Positions 42,834 through 53,177 are shown, counted from the first letter of the stretch. The stretch is DNA of 64,000 nt from Flavobacteriaceae bacterium (GCA_024640565.1 JAHEET010000002.1:248001-312000); one strand, 5' to 3'. Numbers and translations: made by a program. The notes: a model not told the origin generated them from the sequence alone.

Positions 42834-42840
42834 TATAAGA

Positions 42841-43845
42841 ATGCAGACAATTCTTATCACTGGAGGCGCTGGATTTATTGGGTCCAATTTTATTCCTTTT
42901 TTCTTAAGTGCAAATACGAATTTTAAAGTGGTTAACCTAGATCTTTTAACCTATGCCGGTGATTTACAGAATTTACATGCAGTTGAAAAAAATACTAGGT
43001 ACACCTTTGTAAAAGGAGATATTTGCGATCGAAAATTAGTAGAAAATCTCTTTCAAAAGTATAATTTTAACGGAGTCATTCATTTTGCTGCGGAATCACA
43101 TGTAGACAACTCGATAAAAAGTTCGGATGCCTTTGTGAAAACAAACGTTTTTGGAACCTTCAATGTGTTGGATGTTGCAAGAAATTTTTGGATGCATGGG
43201 CCCAATCAATACAAGAAAGGTTTTAAATCTAGTCGCTTTCATCATATTTCAACAGATGAAGTGTACGGTAGCTTGGGCGAATCGGGTCTTTTTACAGAGC
43301 AAACTCCGTATGCACCAAATAGCCCTTATAGTGCTTCAAAAGCAAGTTCAGATTTTCTGGTACGAAGCTATTTCCATACCTATGGAATGAATGTGGTAAC
43401 AACAAATTGTTCGAACAATTACGGCCCCAAACAACATGCAGAGAAGTTGATCCCGACGATTATAAGAAAAGCAATTTCAGGAGAAGCGATTCCTATTTAT
43501 GGTGATGGAAAAAACATTCGAGATTGGCTGTATGTTGAAGATCATTGCAAAGGAATCCATTTGGTATTCCAACAAGGAAAAGCAGGACAAACCTACAATA
43601 TAGGGGGTAAAAATGAACGAGATAACTTATCCATTGCAACTACAATTTGTAAGATATTAGATGAGTTAAAACCTAAAAAGAACACTTACAAAGAACAAAT
43701 TACTTTTGTTCCAGACAGGGCGGGTCATGATTTTAGATATGCAATTGATGCGACGAAAGTGGAAAAAGAATTACATTGGAGTGCGGATGAAAATTTTGAA
43801 TCTGGAATTAAAAAAACCATCGATTGGTATTTGAAAAAAGAGTAA
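42841..43845 (+). CDS. rmlB: dTDP-glucose 4,6-dehydratase
   Basis: 334 aa short-chain dehydrogenase; converts dTDP-glucose to dTDP-4-keto-6-deoxyglucose. NAD loop [10 protein letters not shown] (8-17), catalytic Thr138-Asp139-Glu140 (STDEVYG) and Tyr163-x3-Lys167 (PYSASKAS), with [15 protein letters not shown] and [15 protein letters not shown] typical of RmlB. Five bases separate it from rmlA. First committed step toward dTDP-deoxyhexoses for the glycan locus. Confidence 0.96.
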   Translation: MQTILITGGAGFIGSNFIPFFLSANTNFKVVNLDLLTYAGDLQNLHAVEKNTRYTFVKGDICDRKLVENLFQKYNFNGVIHFAAESHVDNSIKSSDAFVKTNVFGTFNVLDVARNFWMHGPNQYKKGFKSSRFHHISTDEVYGSLGESGLFTEQTPYAPNSPYSASKASSDFLVRSYFHTYGMNVVTTNCSNNYGPKQHAEKLIPTIIRKAISGEAIPIYGDGKNIRDWLYVEDHCKGIHLVFQQGKAGQTYNIGGKNERDNLSIATTICKILDELKPKKNTYKEQITFVPDRAGHDFRYAIDATKVEKELHWSADENFESGIKKTIDWYLKKE

Positions 43846-43849
43846 TAAA

Positions 43850-44707
43850 ATGAAAGGAATTGTTTTAGCAGGAGGGTCTGGTACCCGTTTATACCCTTTA
43901 ACCATGGCATTTAGTAAACAATTAATGCCCGTGTATGACAAACCCATGATTTACTATCCGATATCGGTACTTATCCTTGCTGGAATTCGAGAAATTTTAA
44001 TCATTTCCACACCGAGTGATTTGCCAAATTTCAAAAAATTATTGGGAGATGGTAAGCAATTAGGATGTGAATTTTCGTATGCCGTTCAAGAAAAACCAAA
44101 CGGTTTGGCAGCTGCTTTTATCATTGCAGAAGAATTTATAGGTACGGAGAAAGTAGCGCTTATTTTAGGCGATAATATTTTTTACGGATCTGGCTTGCCT
44201 AAGTTATTAAAGCAAAATTTAGAGGTAGTTGGGGGGATTGTGTATGCATATCATGTGAACGATCCTGAAAGGTACGGAGTGGTTGAGTTTGACGAGCACA
44301 ATAAAGCCATCTCCATTGAAGAAAAACCACTAAAACCAAAATCGAATTATGCTGTTCCAGGGATCTATTTTTATGACAATTCTGTGGTTGCGATTGCAAA
44401 AAGTATACAACCAAGTGCCAGGGGAGAATTAGAAATTACCGATGTCAATCGGGCTTATTTAAACCGTGGAGCATTAAGTGTTCGTATACTAGACAGAGGG
44501 ACTGCTTGGTTAGATACAGGTACTTTTAATTCATTAATGCAAGCAGGTCAATTTGTTCAAGCTATAGAAGAAAGACAAGGTTTAAAGGTAGGGTCTATTG
44601 AAGAGGCTGCTTTTAGAAGTGGTTTTATTAATAAAGCGCAATTGGATGCATTAGTTACTCCACTTTTGAAGAGCGGGTATGCGAAAAATCTCATGAAAAT
44701 AAAATGA
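43850..44707 (+). CDS. rmlA: Glucose-1-phosphate thymidylyltransferase
   Basis: 285 aa; makes dTDP-glucose from glucose-1-phosphate and dTTP. The nucleotide-binding [13 protein letters not shown] opens the protein, with [43 protein letters not shown] and TAWLDTGT as expected of the short RmlA form. Its stop overlaps the rmlC start (ATGA, 44704-44707). Order rmlB-rmlA-rmlC differs from the enterobacterial rmlBDAC. Confidence 0.96.
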   Translation: MKGIVLAGGSGTRLYPLTMAFSKQLMPVYDKPMIYYPISVLILAGIREILIISTPSDLPNFKKLLGDGKQLGCEFSYAVQEKPNGLAAAFIIAEEFIGTEKVALILGDNIFYGSGLPKLLKQNLEVVGGIVYAYHVNDPERYGVVEFDEHNKAISIEEKPLKPKSNYAVPGIYFYDNSVVAIAKSIQPSARGELEITDVNRAYLNRGALSVRILDRGTAWLDTGTFNSLMQAGQFVQAIEERQGLKVGSIEEAAFRSGFINKAQLDALVTPLLKSGYAKNLMKIK

Positions 44708-45249
44708 TAGTTACAGAGACAAGTTTAAAGGGCTGTTTTTTAATAGAACCAGAAATTTTTGCTGATCCCAGAGGATCCTTTTTCGAGAGTTTTAATAAAT
44801 TAAAATTTAAAGAAAAAACAGGCTTAGATATAGTATTTGTTCAGGACAATCAGTCCATTTCTCATAAAGGGGTTTTAAGAGGATTGCATTTTCAAGAAAA
44901 TGAACATGCGCAAGCAAAATTAATTCGAGTTGTAAAGGGAAAGATCTTAGATGTTGTTGTAGATTTACGTAAGGAATCGCCAACTTTTGGAAAACATTTT
45001 TCGATAATTTTATCGGGAGAAAATAACCTCCAGCTCTATGTCCCAAGAGGGTTTGCACATGGTTTTTATGTATTAGAAGACGATACAGTTTTCAATTATA
45101 AATGTGATAATTATTATCATAAAGAAGCTGAAAAAGGGATCTTATATAACGACAAAGACTTAGCTATTGATTGGTCATTAAAGGGAGAAAAGATTATTTT
45201 ATTAGAAAAAGATAAGCATTTAATGACCTTTCAACAATTTTGTCAATAA
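44704..45249 (+). CDS. rmlC: dTDP-4-dehydrorhamnose 3,5-epimerase
   Basis: 181 aa cupin; epimerises dTDP-4-keto-6-deoxyglucose at C3 and C5. Catalytic His62 in RGLHFQ and the likely base Tyr132 in FNYKCD are present, together with [23 protein letters not shown] and [12 protein letters not shown]. No rmlD reductase gene follows; a terminator stands 10 bases beyond, then the flippase gene. Confidence 0.94.
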   Translation: MIVTETSLKGCFLIEPEIFADPRGSFFESFNKLKFKEKTGLDIVFVQDNQSISHKGVLRGLHFQENEHAQAKLIRVVKGKILDVVVDLRKESPTFGKHFSIILSGENNLQLYVPRGFAHGFYVLEDDTVFNYKCDNYYHKEAEKGILYNDKDLAIDWSLKGEKIILLEKDKHLMTFQQFCQ

Positions 45250-45277
45250 AAAAAGAACACAGTTCGACTGTTTTTTT
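45246..45277 (+). terminator. Terminator after rmlC
   Basis: ACAGT (45259-45263), loop TCG, ACTGT (45267-45271), then T residues to 45277; flanking A- and T-runs can extend the stem past one mismatch. A second, all-AT hairpin (45292-45314) followed by T residues lies before the flippase gene. Confidence 0.6.
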
Positions 45278-45355
45278 GTAGGCCTCTAAACAAATAAATT
45301 TTTCAATTTTATTTATTTTTTTAAAGGAATTAGGGCCTATTAATTCACTCAATTT

Positions 45356-46543
45356 ATGTTAAAAAACATCATCAAAATTTTCACATCTCACCTTATTGTT
45401 AAAGCGATAGGGATTTTAAATATTGTGATCGTTTTACTGTTTTTTTCTGTAGAAAATTTTGGGAATTATAGTTTTACAATTCTTGTTTTAAATCTTTTTG
45501 CAATTACTGTAGATCCAATATTATCTTCTTATTTAGTTGATTATAAGTTTTTTAATTATGATCGGTATAATTTTGGAATTCTAATAATTACCTTATTTCT
45601 TGGCGTTTTGTCTTATTTATTATTAGATGCCTTTATATTAAATATCCCGATAGTATTGTTCACCTTGTTTAGTATCACTTATGCTATTTCAGCTTCTTTG
45701 AAGTCGTATTTAAATGTTAAAGACCGCTATTATAATTACGGAATAGTAGATGTCGTAAGGCAATGTTGTATTTTAATAACAACCATTATTTACTTTTATG
45801 GTTTCAACTATAATGAGGCTCTCGAATTATTGGAGTTCAATTACTTGATTTCTAGTATAGCGATGATTTTATTAGCGATCCTATTCCTGAAAAAAGCTGA
45901 AATAGAATTTAGCCCTCAAATTCAAAAGTTAAAAACGTTGTTGTTGAATTCAAAATTTCTAATTTTTTATACAGCCATTATTCCACTTATCACTTTTATA
46001 GATTCGTATTTTGTTGAGTCATTTTTGACAGAAGAAGATTTGGGAATGTATTCTTTTTCAGTAAAAATATATAGTATTTCGTTAATGTTAGTCGTTCCAA
46101 TTTTTACAATATTAAACATTAAACAAATTGAAATTGCCAAAGAACATAATTATTTAAATTTTATAAGAGGAAATTTTAAAAAAATAGCGAGCCTTTCCCT
46201 TGTGATGCTTGTATTATCTATTCTTTTTAATTGGATATTGGTGCACTTAGTTTATACCATTTACAGTGATTCCTTTTGGATTACAAATATTTTAATTTTG
46301 GGCTCATTTATTACATATATCTCCCTTCCTTTTTCCTTTTTAATTGCTTACAGAAAGTATAAATATTTGTTTTTTTTAGGTGTTGTCGCAATTTTATTGA
46401 ACATATTTATTAATTATTTTTTCATTGCAAAATACGGAATGATCATCGCTGCATTCTCTACTTTTCTTTCTCAATTTGTAATTAATTTTGGGGCAGCGTT
46501 CTTCTCGTATTATCTTTTAAAATTAAATAAGTATGAGGGTTAA
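45356..46543 (+). CDS. wzx: Wzx-type oligosaccharide flippase
   Basis: 395 aa, about 12 membrane helices and almost no soluble domain, MOP/polysaccharide-transporter type. Flips undecaprenyl-linked repeat units across the inner membrane. Early helices FTSHLIVKAIGILNIVIVLLFFSVENFGNYSFTIL and the midpoint LLLNSKFLIFYTAIIPLITFIDSYFVESFLTEEDLGMYSFSVKIYS are typical; the last is the second-repeat motif. Sequence is strongly AT-rich and Phe/Ile/Tyr-rich compared with the rml genes, consistent with exchange of this part of the locus. Its end overlaps the next gene by 11 bases. Confidence 0.78.
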   Translation: MLKNIIKIFTSHLIVKAIGILNIVIVLLFFSVENFGNYSFTILVLNLFAITVDPILSSYLVDYKFFNYDRYNFGILIITLFLGVLSYLLLDAFILNIPIVLFTLFSITYAISASLKSYLNVKDRYYNYGIVDVVRQCCILITTIIYFYGFNYNEALELLEFNYLISSIAMILLAILFLKKAEIEFSPQIQKLKTLLLNSKFLIFYTAIIPLITFIDSYFVESFLTEEDLGMYSFSVKIYSISLMLVVPIFTILNIKQIEIAKEHNYLNFIRGNFKKIASLSLVMLVLSILFNWILVHLVYTIYSDSFWITNILILGSFITYISLPFSFLIAYRKYKYLFFLGVVAILLNIFINYFFIAKYGMIIAAFSTFLSQFVINFGAAFFSYYLLKLNKYEG

Positions 46544-47924
46544 TTTAAAACAGACATACACTTTGTTTTTTCTAATTGGGGTATTTTTTATTCCATTTAA
46601 TTCATATCAAGGGGTTTCTTTTCTTGGAGAATATCGAAAAGATGGTGCGATTCTGTTCTTTCTTATTTCTTTTTTACTCTTTTTTGTCGATGTAGGCTTA
46701 AAGAACAAAATTATGCTACCGATAAAAAATGTTTTTATTCAATTTTTAACACTCTTCGTTGTTTGGCTTTTCTTCTGTACTTTATTGAATGCCCCTTCCG
46801 TTATAGAGAATTATATGAAACAAACGTCTGGCATAAGTCGTTTTCTAAGACAGGCGGTAGCGCTCTCGTTAGCATTAATATTATGTATTACTGCGTACAA
46901 TATTTTTAGAAACTTTTCCCCTAAAAAAATATTTTTCAAGCTTAGGAAGGCTTTCCTTTACTCTTTCTATTTTGTAATTATATATTCCTTTTTTGAAATT
47001 TTAATCGTGGTTTTTAATGTACATTCTTTAAAGAGTGTGTTCTTGTTATTTGACTACTTTCCTTTTACAGAGACAAGTTTTGATTTTAAGTTTGGGAGAA
47101 TTTCATCGGTATCTTATGAGCCTCCTTTCTTAGCAATTTATTTGATTACAATTGCAGCCTGGATGTTTAGTTACATATTAACTTCAAAAAGAAAACTCAA
47201 ATACCTACCGTCTCTTTTTGTTTTTATTTTAACTTTTTTCTCAGGTTCTCGGACAGCACTGATTGTTATATTATTACAATTTTTAGTATTTATTTGGATT
47301 GCTTTTTTCTCCTCTAAAAAGTTTAATAAAATTATTCAAAATTTTTTGGTCTTATCTTTCACCTTGCTTCTGTTGGTTTTTATATTTAAAGGAGAAAAAA
47401 TTGTAGACGTTATTGAGGACAAGATTGAAACGCTCAATTTCAAGAAAAATTTAGGAAAAAGTATTTCCAACAGATCGAGATTTGGCATTCAATATACTTC
47501 CTTACTAATTTTTGCCGAAAACCCATTTTTTGGTGTTGGTTTTGGACAGCAGGGATTTCATGCAAAAGATAAATATCCAGCGTGGGTAACTAAAAATAAT
47601 TATGAGTTTGATCTTTTTTACTTAAACGACAATGATACATCTTTTCCGCCAGGGTTTAATATTTATACCCGTTTGTTAGCAGAAACAGGCATTGTTGGGA
47701 TGCTAATTTTTTTAGGGCTTTTATTTATTGTATTTTATCAATGTCAGAAGTTAATTAAAACTAAAGAAGGTTTTGATAAAGTCATTCCAATAGTATTATT
47801 AATTTCTTTTATTGGGTTTTCTGTTAATTGGCTTCAATTTGATAGCTTTAGAGTGTATGGATTTTGGATCTGCTTTGCGTTATTAATTCAACAAACACAA
47901 AAAAAATCAATCGAGAATGAATAA
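46533..47924 (+). CDS. O-antigen polymerase/ligase family membrane protein (first)
   Basis: 463 aa, about ten membrane helices with one large periplasmic loop. The features of the Wzy/WaaL family are present: SGSRTALIVILLQFLVFIW around the middle, and a large loop with FGVGFGQQGFHAKDKYPAW, then YTRLLAETGIVGMLIFLGLLF. Either polymerises repeat units (Wzy) or transfers glycan to an acceptor (WaaL); the sequence does not settle it. Starts inside the flippase gene and overlaps the following glycosyltransferase gene by 8 bases. Confidence 0.72.
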   Translation: MRVNLKQTYTLFFLIGVFFIPFNSYQGVSFLGEYRKDGAILFFLISFLLFFVDVGLKNKIMLPIKNVFIQFLTLFVVWLFFCTLLNAPSVIENYMKQTSGISRFLRQAVALSLALILCITAYNIFRNFSPKKIFFKLRKAFLYSFYFVIIYSFFEILIVVFNVHSLKSVFLLFDYFPFTETSFDFKFGRISSVSYEPPFLAIYLITIAAWMFSYILTSKRKLKYLPSLFVFILTFFSGSRTALIVILLQFLVFIWIAFFSSKKFNKIIQNFLVLSFTLLLLVFIFKGEKIVDVIEDKIETLNFKKNLGKSISNRSRFGIQYTSLLIFAENPFFGVGFGQQGFHAKDKYPAWVTKNNYEFDLFYLNDNDTSFPPGFNIYTRLLAETGIVGMLIFLGLLFIVFYQCQKLIKTKEGFDKVIPIVLLISFIGFSVNWLQFDSFRVYGFWICFALLIQQTQKKSIENE

Positions 47925-48711
47925 GCTTGTTCTTTTAATTCCTCATTATGATAACCCCAAAGGGCTTTTAATCTCTCTGGCCTCTATTGGCTGTAATGAA
48001 AATTTAGATGTGCTCATTGTAGATGATGGGAGTAACAATAAGTTTGATGAAATAGAAGTAAAAAAGGCTTTTCAAGCCACAGGAAACATTTTTTTCATTT
48101 ATCTGCAACAAAACAGTGGTATAGAAATTGCACTTAATAAAGGTCTAGCGTACATTATTAAGAACAAATACACTTATACAGCGAGACTCGATTGTGGAGA
48201 TGTTTGTCTAGGAGATCGCTTTCAATTACAAAAAGATTTTTTAGAAGAAGCAACTTCGATTTCTCTAGTTGGAAGTAATGTTAATTTTGTAGATACAAAT
48301 GGTGCATATCTTTATACAGTAAAGGTTCCAGAAAAAGACGAACTCATTAGAAAAAAAATGTATGTAAACGCTATGCATATTCATCCTTCTATTATGTTTC
48401 GAAATAGTATTTTCCCTAAAATTAATTTGTACCCAACAGCATATCAAGCTGCAGAAGATTATGCCTTTTTTTTTAATGTCATGAATTCTTTTAAAGTTGC
48501 TAATATTAACAAGGTACTGGTCCAATGTGAAATTAATCCAAAAGGCATTTCTACATTAATGAGGAAAAAACAAGCAAAAAATCGTATTAAAATAATACTA
48601 AATAACTTTTATTTTGGTTTATATCCTATCTATGGCCTGTTGAGAAGTTTACTTCTTTACATAACACCATTATCAATCCTCATTAAAATAAAAAAAATAG
48701 TAAAAAATTGA
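47917..48711 (+). CDS. Family 2 glycosyltransferase (first)
   Basis: 264 aa GT-A enzyme. LIPHYDNPKGLLISLASI leads to the nucleotide-binding LIVDDGSNN; the metal-binding region is YTARLDCGDVCLGDRFQLQ (Asp-Cys-Gly-Asp where DxD is usual), then HPSIMFRNS and AAEDYAFFF, likely carrying the catalytic Asp. A hydrophobic C-terminal helix may hold it at the membrane. Sugar specificity is unknown. Overlaps genes on both sides. Confidence 0.8.
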   Translation: MNKLVLLIPHYDNPKGLLISLASIGCNENLDVLIVDDGSNNKFDEIEVKKAFQATGNIFFIYLQQNSGIEIALNKGLAYIIKNKYTYTARLDCGDVCLGDRFQLQKDFLEEATSISLVGSNVNFVDTNGAYLYTVKVPEKDELIRKKMYVNAMHIHPSIMFRNSIFPKINLYPTAYQAAEDYAFFFNVMNSFKVANINKVLVQCEINPKGISTLMRKKQAKNRIKIILNNFYFGLYPIYGLLRSLLLYITPLSILIKIKKIVKN

Positions 48712-49916
48712 ATCCAAAAAAAATTGAGTATTTTTTTGATATTGCGGTTGCATTATTATTGTTTTCATTGCCTTTTTCAATGGCAATTCCAAATATAATT
48801 GTAGCCGTTATTTTAATTTTCAGTTTTTTTAAAAACAAGAAAAAATTAGGAACGAATACCTATTCAAACCTCTTAGTTTTATTTAGCTCATATCTGATAT
48901 TGAAAGCTTTTTTGGCAAATTCTTTCATCAATAATTTCGATATTTACAAGCACCTTTTTACAATTTTAATTGTCAGTATTTTATTGTTTCAAGTTAAAAA
49001 TATCTTTCTAGTTATTAAAGGGTTTGTTTTCGGTGTTTTTTTAGCAGTTCTTATTTCTAGTATAAAAATTTTCATCTTTTATTTAGCATACAAACAGCTC
49101 CCTTTTGGAAATACTTCAGAGGTTGATAATTTAATTTTAATAGAGAGGCCTTACTTTGGGTTTATTTGCTTCTTAACAATTGTTTTATTACATTTTTTAA
49201 TTAAGAAGACACAAGAGAGTACTCACAAATATATATACCGGTTTCTGATACTATGTGCCGGCCTTTTCCTGTTTATGATTGTTGCAAGATTAGCCCTGTT
49301 TTTGTCGTTTTCTTTTATTGCTATTCAACTATTTTTAGAGCTTAAATTTTCAAAAATTAAGTTATTTATGGGTTTTTTATTTTTGACCACAATATTGTTA
49401 AGTGTCCTGTTTTTAAATCAAAATATCAAGAACAGATTTCATATTAAGGATTCATTTGAGGGCACAGTTAAGGTTTTAAAAAATCAAGAACCTAGGTTTG
49501 TAATATGGGAATGCAGTAGGAATCAGCTAGAAGATACCAGCTTTCATTTTTTTACAGGGTATAAAAATCGAGCAGATATTCAATTCAATTTAAACGAATG
49601 TTATCAGTCTAGTATTATCAATAGTTCTAAAAGAAAGTATTATTTAGAAACAAAATTTAACACACACAATCAGTTTTTAGATATTTTTTTAAGTGGAGGA
49701 TTCATTGGAATTGTATTGTTCATCCTTCCGTTGTTATGGGTTTTTTATTCATTTAGAAACAATTTTAGTGCATTTTTCATGTTGATTGGTCTCGTTGGGT
49801 TTTTATTGGTTGAAAATGTATTTTTTAGACAATTAGGAGCCTATTTATTCGGAATTTTCATACCTTTATTTTACGGTGTAATTCGAGCTCACAATAAAGA
49901 AGATGAAATTAGATAA
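48708..49916 (+). CDS. O-antigen polymerase/ligase family membrane protein (second), TTG start
   Basis: 402 aa, about ten membrane helices. It has the family layout with a large periplasmic loop late in the protein (about 255-325) and ends LIGLVGFLLVENVFFRQLGAYLFGIFIPLFYG. The start is a TTG that overlaps the TGA of the glycosyltransferase (TTGA at 48708-48711); the next ATG would remove the first membrane helix, so the TTG is favoured. A locus with two such proteins likely has one Wzy polymerase and one WaaL-type ligase; which is which cannot be told. Confidence 0.7.
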   Translation: MNPKKIEYFFDIAVALLLFSLPFSMAIPNIIVAVILIFSFFKNKKKLGTNTYSNLLVLFSSYLILKAFLANSFINNFDIYKHLFTILIVSILLFQVKNIFLVIKGFVFGVFLAVLISSIKIFIFYLAYKQLPFGNTSEVDNLILIERPYFGFICFLTIVLLHFLIKKTQESTHKYIYRFLILCAGLFLFMIVARLALFLSFSFIAIQLFLELKFSKIKLFMGFLFLTTILLSVLFLNQNIKNRFHIKDSFEGTVKVLKNQEPRFVIWECSRNQLEDTSFHFFTGYKNRADIQFNLNECYQSSIINSSKRKYYLETKFNTHNQFLDIFLSGGFIGIVLFILPLLWVFYSFRNNFSAFFMLIGLVGFLLVENVFFRQLGAYLFGIFIPLFYGVIRAHNKEDEIR

Positions 49917-50991
49917 AACGATTTTGGTTATGGACTGGCTGGATGCTTACGCTGGTTCTGAGCAAGTTGTTAAATATTTACATCAAGTTTATAAATTTGA
50001 TAAACTGTACGTGCTCACAAACATTATGCCTTCAGAAAAAATAAAAAAAATTTTTGGAGATACGCCCGTTTTCATCAAATCTACTAGGTTGTCTCTTTTT
50101 GGGAGTAAATTTAGAATTGCATTGCCTTTATTTCCGTTATTTTTAAAACAGTTACAAATAAAAGAAGAGAACGCGCTGATTATAAGTGTTACCCATTCTG
50201 TCGTCAAAGGGGTAAGTTATAATACAAATAACTCGAAGCATATTTCATATTTAGTTGCAAGAAATCTCAAATATGTTTGGGAAGAAAAAGAGTTATATTT
50301 CAAAGGAATTAAAAAGTTAGGGTCTATCTTTATTCCATATTTGAGAAGGTTTGATGTTAAGATGTCTAAAAAACCTACTGCAATTTTTTCAGTATCAAAC
50401 TTTGTTTCAAAGTGGGCGAAATTAAAATATAATAGAAAAATTATAACAATAAATCCTCCAGTAAATATTGATGATTTTGACTTTAATGCAAATAAAGAAG
50501 ATTTTTATATTTCAGTGGGAAGGTTGGAACCCTACAAAAGGTATGATCTTTTAATAGATGCATTTAATAAAAATGGTAAGAAATTAATAATCATTGGTGA
50601 TGGCTCTTTAATGGAATCGTTAAGGCAAAAAGCAAACAGTAATATTGATTTTAAAGGGTTTCTATTTCCAGAAAAATATAAAGATTTTTTAAAAAAAGCA
50701 AAGGCATTCATTTTCTGTGGAAAAGAAGATTTTGGAATTGCCTTATTAGAGCCTCAGGTTTGTGGAACACCCGTTATAGCCTATGGTGATGGAGGTGCAA
50801 TGGACACTGTTTTGGATAAGAAAACAGGAGTTATTTACAATGATCAAACCGTTGATTCTCTAAGAGAAGCAATCGATCTTTTTGAACAATCAGTGTTCGA
50901 TTACGATACAATAAGAAAACATGCTTTAGGCTTTTCTATTGATAATTTTAAATCAAAATTCCAAGAAAATGTCGCTGAAGTATTAGCTTAA
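49903..50991 (+). CDS. Family 4 glycosyltransferase
   Basis: 362 aa GT-B retaining glycosyltransferase. The N-terminal half starts VMDWLDAYAGSEQVVKYL, a form seen in WbaZ-like mannosyltransferases; the C-terminal half has YISVGRLEPYKRYDLLIDAFN, LIIIGDGS and the catalytic EDFGIALLE (Glu275 and Glu283, the Ex7E motif) followed by PQVCGTPVIAYGDGG. Adds a sugar, possibly mannose, to the lipid-linked glycan on the cytoplasmic face. It overlaps the previous gene by 14 bases. Confidence 0.85.
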   Translation: MKLDKTILVMDWLDAYAGSEQVVKYLHQVYKFDKLYVLTNIMPSEKIKKIFGDTPVFIKSTRLSLFGSKFRIALPLFPLFLKQLQIKEENALIISVTHSVVKGVSYNTNNSKHISYLVARNLKYVWEEKELYFKGIKKLGSIFIPYLRRFDVKMSKKPTAIFSVSNFVSKWAKLKYNRKIITINPPVNIDDFDFNANKEDFYISVGRLEPYKRYDLLIDAFNKNGKKLIIIGDGSLMESLRQKANSNIDFKGFLFPEKYKDFLKKAKAFIFCGKEDFGIALLEPQVCGTPVIAYGDGGAMDTVLDKKTGVIYNDQTVDSLREAIDLFEQSVFDYDTIRKHALGFSIDNFKSKFQENVAEVLA

Positions 50992-50995
50992 ATTA

Positions 50996-52351
50996 ATGAA
51001 AAAAAGATATTCTCATTTTATAAAACCAATCCAAATATTAATCGATTTACTTTTAATATATGGGGTTATTTATTTTGTATCTGACACAGCGTTTTTAAAT
51101 GCTTATTTCCTTACTTTTATTACTCTTTTTTGGCTTATTTCCTCATATATAACAGGTTTTTATACGGTCTATCGTTTTACAAAAAACTTAAGAATTTCAA
51201 GTTTATTGGCGAAGCAATTTTTTGTTTTTATCCTGGGTTATTTTGCCTATTTCGGTGCTTTTAGAGAAGGAACAGTTGTTAACAATCAGTTTTTAATTCT
51301 TGCTTCCATCCTAGCTACGACTACTTTTTTCAAATTTACAGTTCAGTATTCTTTAAAAAAATACAGAGCAACAGGAAATAATTACCGAACAACCGTTGTG
51401 CTCGGGGATGACACTTCGACCAAAGAGGTAATCCAAGTTTTTAAAAGTAAAGCCAATCTTGGGTATAAGTTTTTAGGTTTTTTTTCCGAGAATAAGCACA
51501 ATGATCCGCTATTTCTAGGAAATTTTTTGCAGGTCTTTCAATACGCAGAAGAAAATCATATTGACGAAATTTATTGTTCTTTAACTCAGTTGACCAACGA
51601 ACAAGTTAAAAAAGTTAACAAATTTGCTAACGAAAAAGGAATTCTCTTAAAATTGATTCCAAATGCTAGCGAGCTATACAGTAAAAACCAAAGTGTACAA
51701 TATTATGATGATGCATTAATGGTTTTAAGTGTTAAGAGATTGCCTTTTGAGTTTGCGGAAAATTTTTATATTAAAAGAATATTTGATATCGTTTTTTCTT
51801 TTTTTGTGTGCCTTTTCGTTTTGTCTTGGTTATGGCCAATTCTTTTTGTTTTGGTGAAATTAGAGTCAAAAGGGCCATTATTATTCAGACAAAAAAGAGA
51901 GGGAATAAATGGTTCGGATTTTACCTGTTATAAATTTAGATCCATGAAAATAAATGAGCAATCCGAGAAATCTCATGTAACAAAGAACGACGCTAGAGTA
52001 ACCAAAATGGGGGCTTTTATGAGAAAAACAAGTGTGGATGAACTCCCACAGTTTTTAAATGTTTTGAAGGGAGAGATGAGTGTTGTAGGGCCTAGACCTC
52101 ATTTAGAAAGCCTATCAATAGAGTACCAGAGAGATGTAGAAAACTATTTAAAAAGACACATTGTAAAGCCAGGAATCACTGGTTTGGCTCAAGTCTCGGG
52201 TTATCGAGGAGAGATAAAGAAAAAGGCAGACATTAAGAACCGAATTCGTTTTGATATTTTTTACATAGAAAACTGGTCTTTTTTTCTTGATATTAAAATA
52301 ATATTTAAGACAATATTAAACGTATTTCAAGGCGAAGAAAAAGCATACTAA
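50996..52351 (+). CDS. wcaJ: WcaJ-type undecaprenyl-phosphate sugar-1-phosphate transferase
   Basis: 451 aa polyisoprenyl-phosphate hexose-1-phosphate transferase, the initiating enzyme of the glycan. Four N-terminal membrane helices, a soluble CoA-binding-like Rossmann domain (about 125-235), and a bacterial sugar transferase domain from about 258: [50 protein letters not shown] and [15 protein letters not shown]. These motifs are those of the large PglC/WbaP/WcaJ group, most often moving glucose or galactose phosphate. Its TAA overlaps the ATG of the next gene. Confidence 0.9.
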   Translation: MKKRYSHFIKPIQILIDLLLIYGVIYFVSDTAFLNAYFLTFITLFWLISSYITGFYTVYRFTKNLRISSLLAKQFFVFILGYFAYFGAFREGTVVNNQFLILASILATTTFFKFTVQYSLKKYRATGNNYRTTVVLGDDTSTKEVIQVFKSKANLGYKFLGFFSENKHNDPLFLGNFLQVFQYAEENHIDEIYCSLTQLTNEQVKKVNKFANEKGILLKLIPNASELYSKNQSVQYYDDALMVLSVKRLPFEFAENFYIKRIFDIVFSFFVCLFVLSWLWPILFVLVKLESKGPLLFRQKREGINGSDFTCYKFRSMKINEQSEKSHVTKNDARVTKMGAFMRKTSVDELPQFLNVLKGEMSVVGPRPHLESLSIEYQRDVENYLKRHIVKPGITGLAQVSGYRGEIKKKADIKNRIRFDIFYIENWSFFLDIKIIFKTILNVFQGEEKAY

Positions 52352-53106
52352 TGAGCTTTAAATATCAATTAACAGCCACGATTGTTTTGTATCACGAAGA
52401 CCCGGAGATACTCAAAAAAACCATAGCCTCTTTTTTAAAAATACCCCTTAAGAAAAAATTGTTTTTGGTCGATAATTCTGCAACAAGAAGTTTTCAGAAC
52501 TTTTTTAATGACGAAGAAATCGAATATTTTTTTCCAGGGGAAAACATTGGGTTTGGCAAAGGGCACAATTTTGTATTGGATAAATTAAATTCTAAATATC
52601 ACTTATTACTAAATCCAGATATCGAATTTACAGCGACTACAATACCAATTTTAATTTCCCAGTTAGAAAAGGAGCACGATGTTGCTTTTGCAACACCCAA
52701 AGTCATGTATTCCAATCTCGAAAAACAATATGTTTGCCGAAAACACCCTACTTTCTTTGATTTAATTAATCGAAGAATAAAGCTGGTTCCCAAAGCGATT
52801 TTAAAAAATGAATATAGAAATCAAGATTTAACAAAACCCTTTTATCCCGATTTTATTCATGGATGTTTTATGCTTTTTAAAACAACTGATTTCAAAGATT
52901 TAAAAGGATTTGACGCGCGCTATTTTCTTTATATGGAAGATGCCGATCTGTGTAGAGAAATTGACAAATTAGGGAAAAAGAAGCTTTACTTCCCTGAAGT
53001 AGCAATTGTACATCATTATCAAAAAGGGAGTGCTAAAAATTTGAAATTATTTTGGTACCATACCTTCTCTGCAATCAAATATTTTTTAAAGTGGGGAGTT
53101 TCCTAA
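52351..53106 (+). CDS. Family 2 glycosyltransferase (second), WbbL rhamnosyltransferase-like
   Basis: 251 aa GT-A enzyme. ATIVLYHEDPEIL, LFLVDNSA, PGENIGFGKGHNFVLD, LLLNPDIEF (DxD-type region) and HGCFMLFKTTDFKDLKGFDARYFLYMEDADLCREI are the WbbL/rhamnosyltransferase arrangement, which fits the dTDP-deoxyhexose genes upstream. Last gene of the locus; 94 bases then separate it from purD. Confidence 0.85.
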   Translation: MSFKYQLTATIVLYHEDPEILKKTIASFLKIPLKKKLFLVDNSATRSFQNFFNDEEIEYFFPGENIGFGKGHNFVLDKLNSKYHLLLNPDIEFTATTIPILISQLEKEHDVAFATPKVMYSNLEKQYVCRKHPTFFDLINRRIKLVPKAILKNEYRNQDLTKPFYPDFIHGCFMLFKTTDFKDLKGFDARYFLYMEDADLCREIDKLGKKKLYFPEVAIVHHYQKGSAKNLKLFWYHTFSAIKYFLKWGVS

Positions 53107-53169
53107 TAAAAAGTATTCTAAAATAAAAAATGTCTTTCCTGTCAAAGCCTTAATCAAAAGAATTTAAAA

Positions 53170-53177
53170 TATATTTG
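53170..53177 (+). promoter_or_regulatory. -7 box for purD
   Basis: TATATTTG followed by CA, exact match to TANNTTTG, 23 bases before the ATG. No clear -33 box. Confidence 0.5.

Noticed and set aside
40080..53106. Defence island or prophage reading of the accessory block
   Set aside because: All genes fit a polysaccharide locus; no nuclease, restriction, toxin-antitoxin, integrase or phage structural gene is seen.
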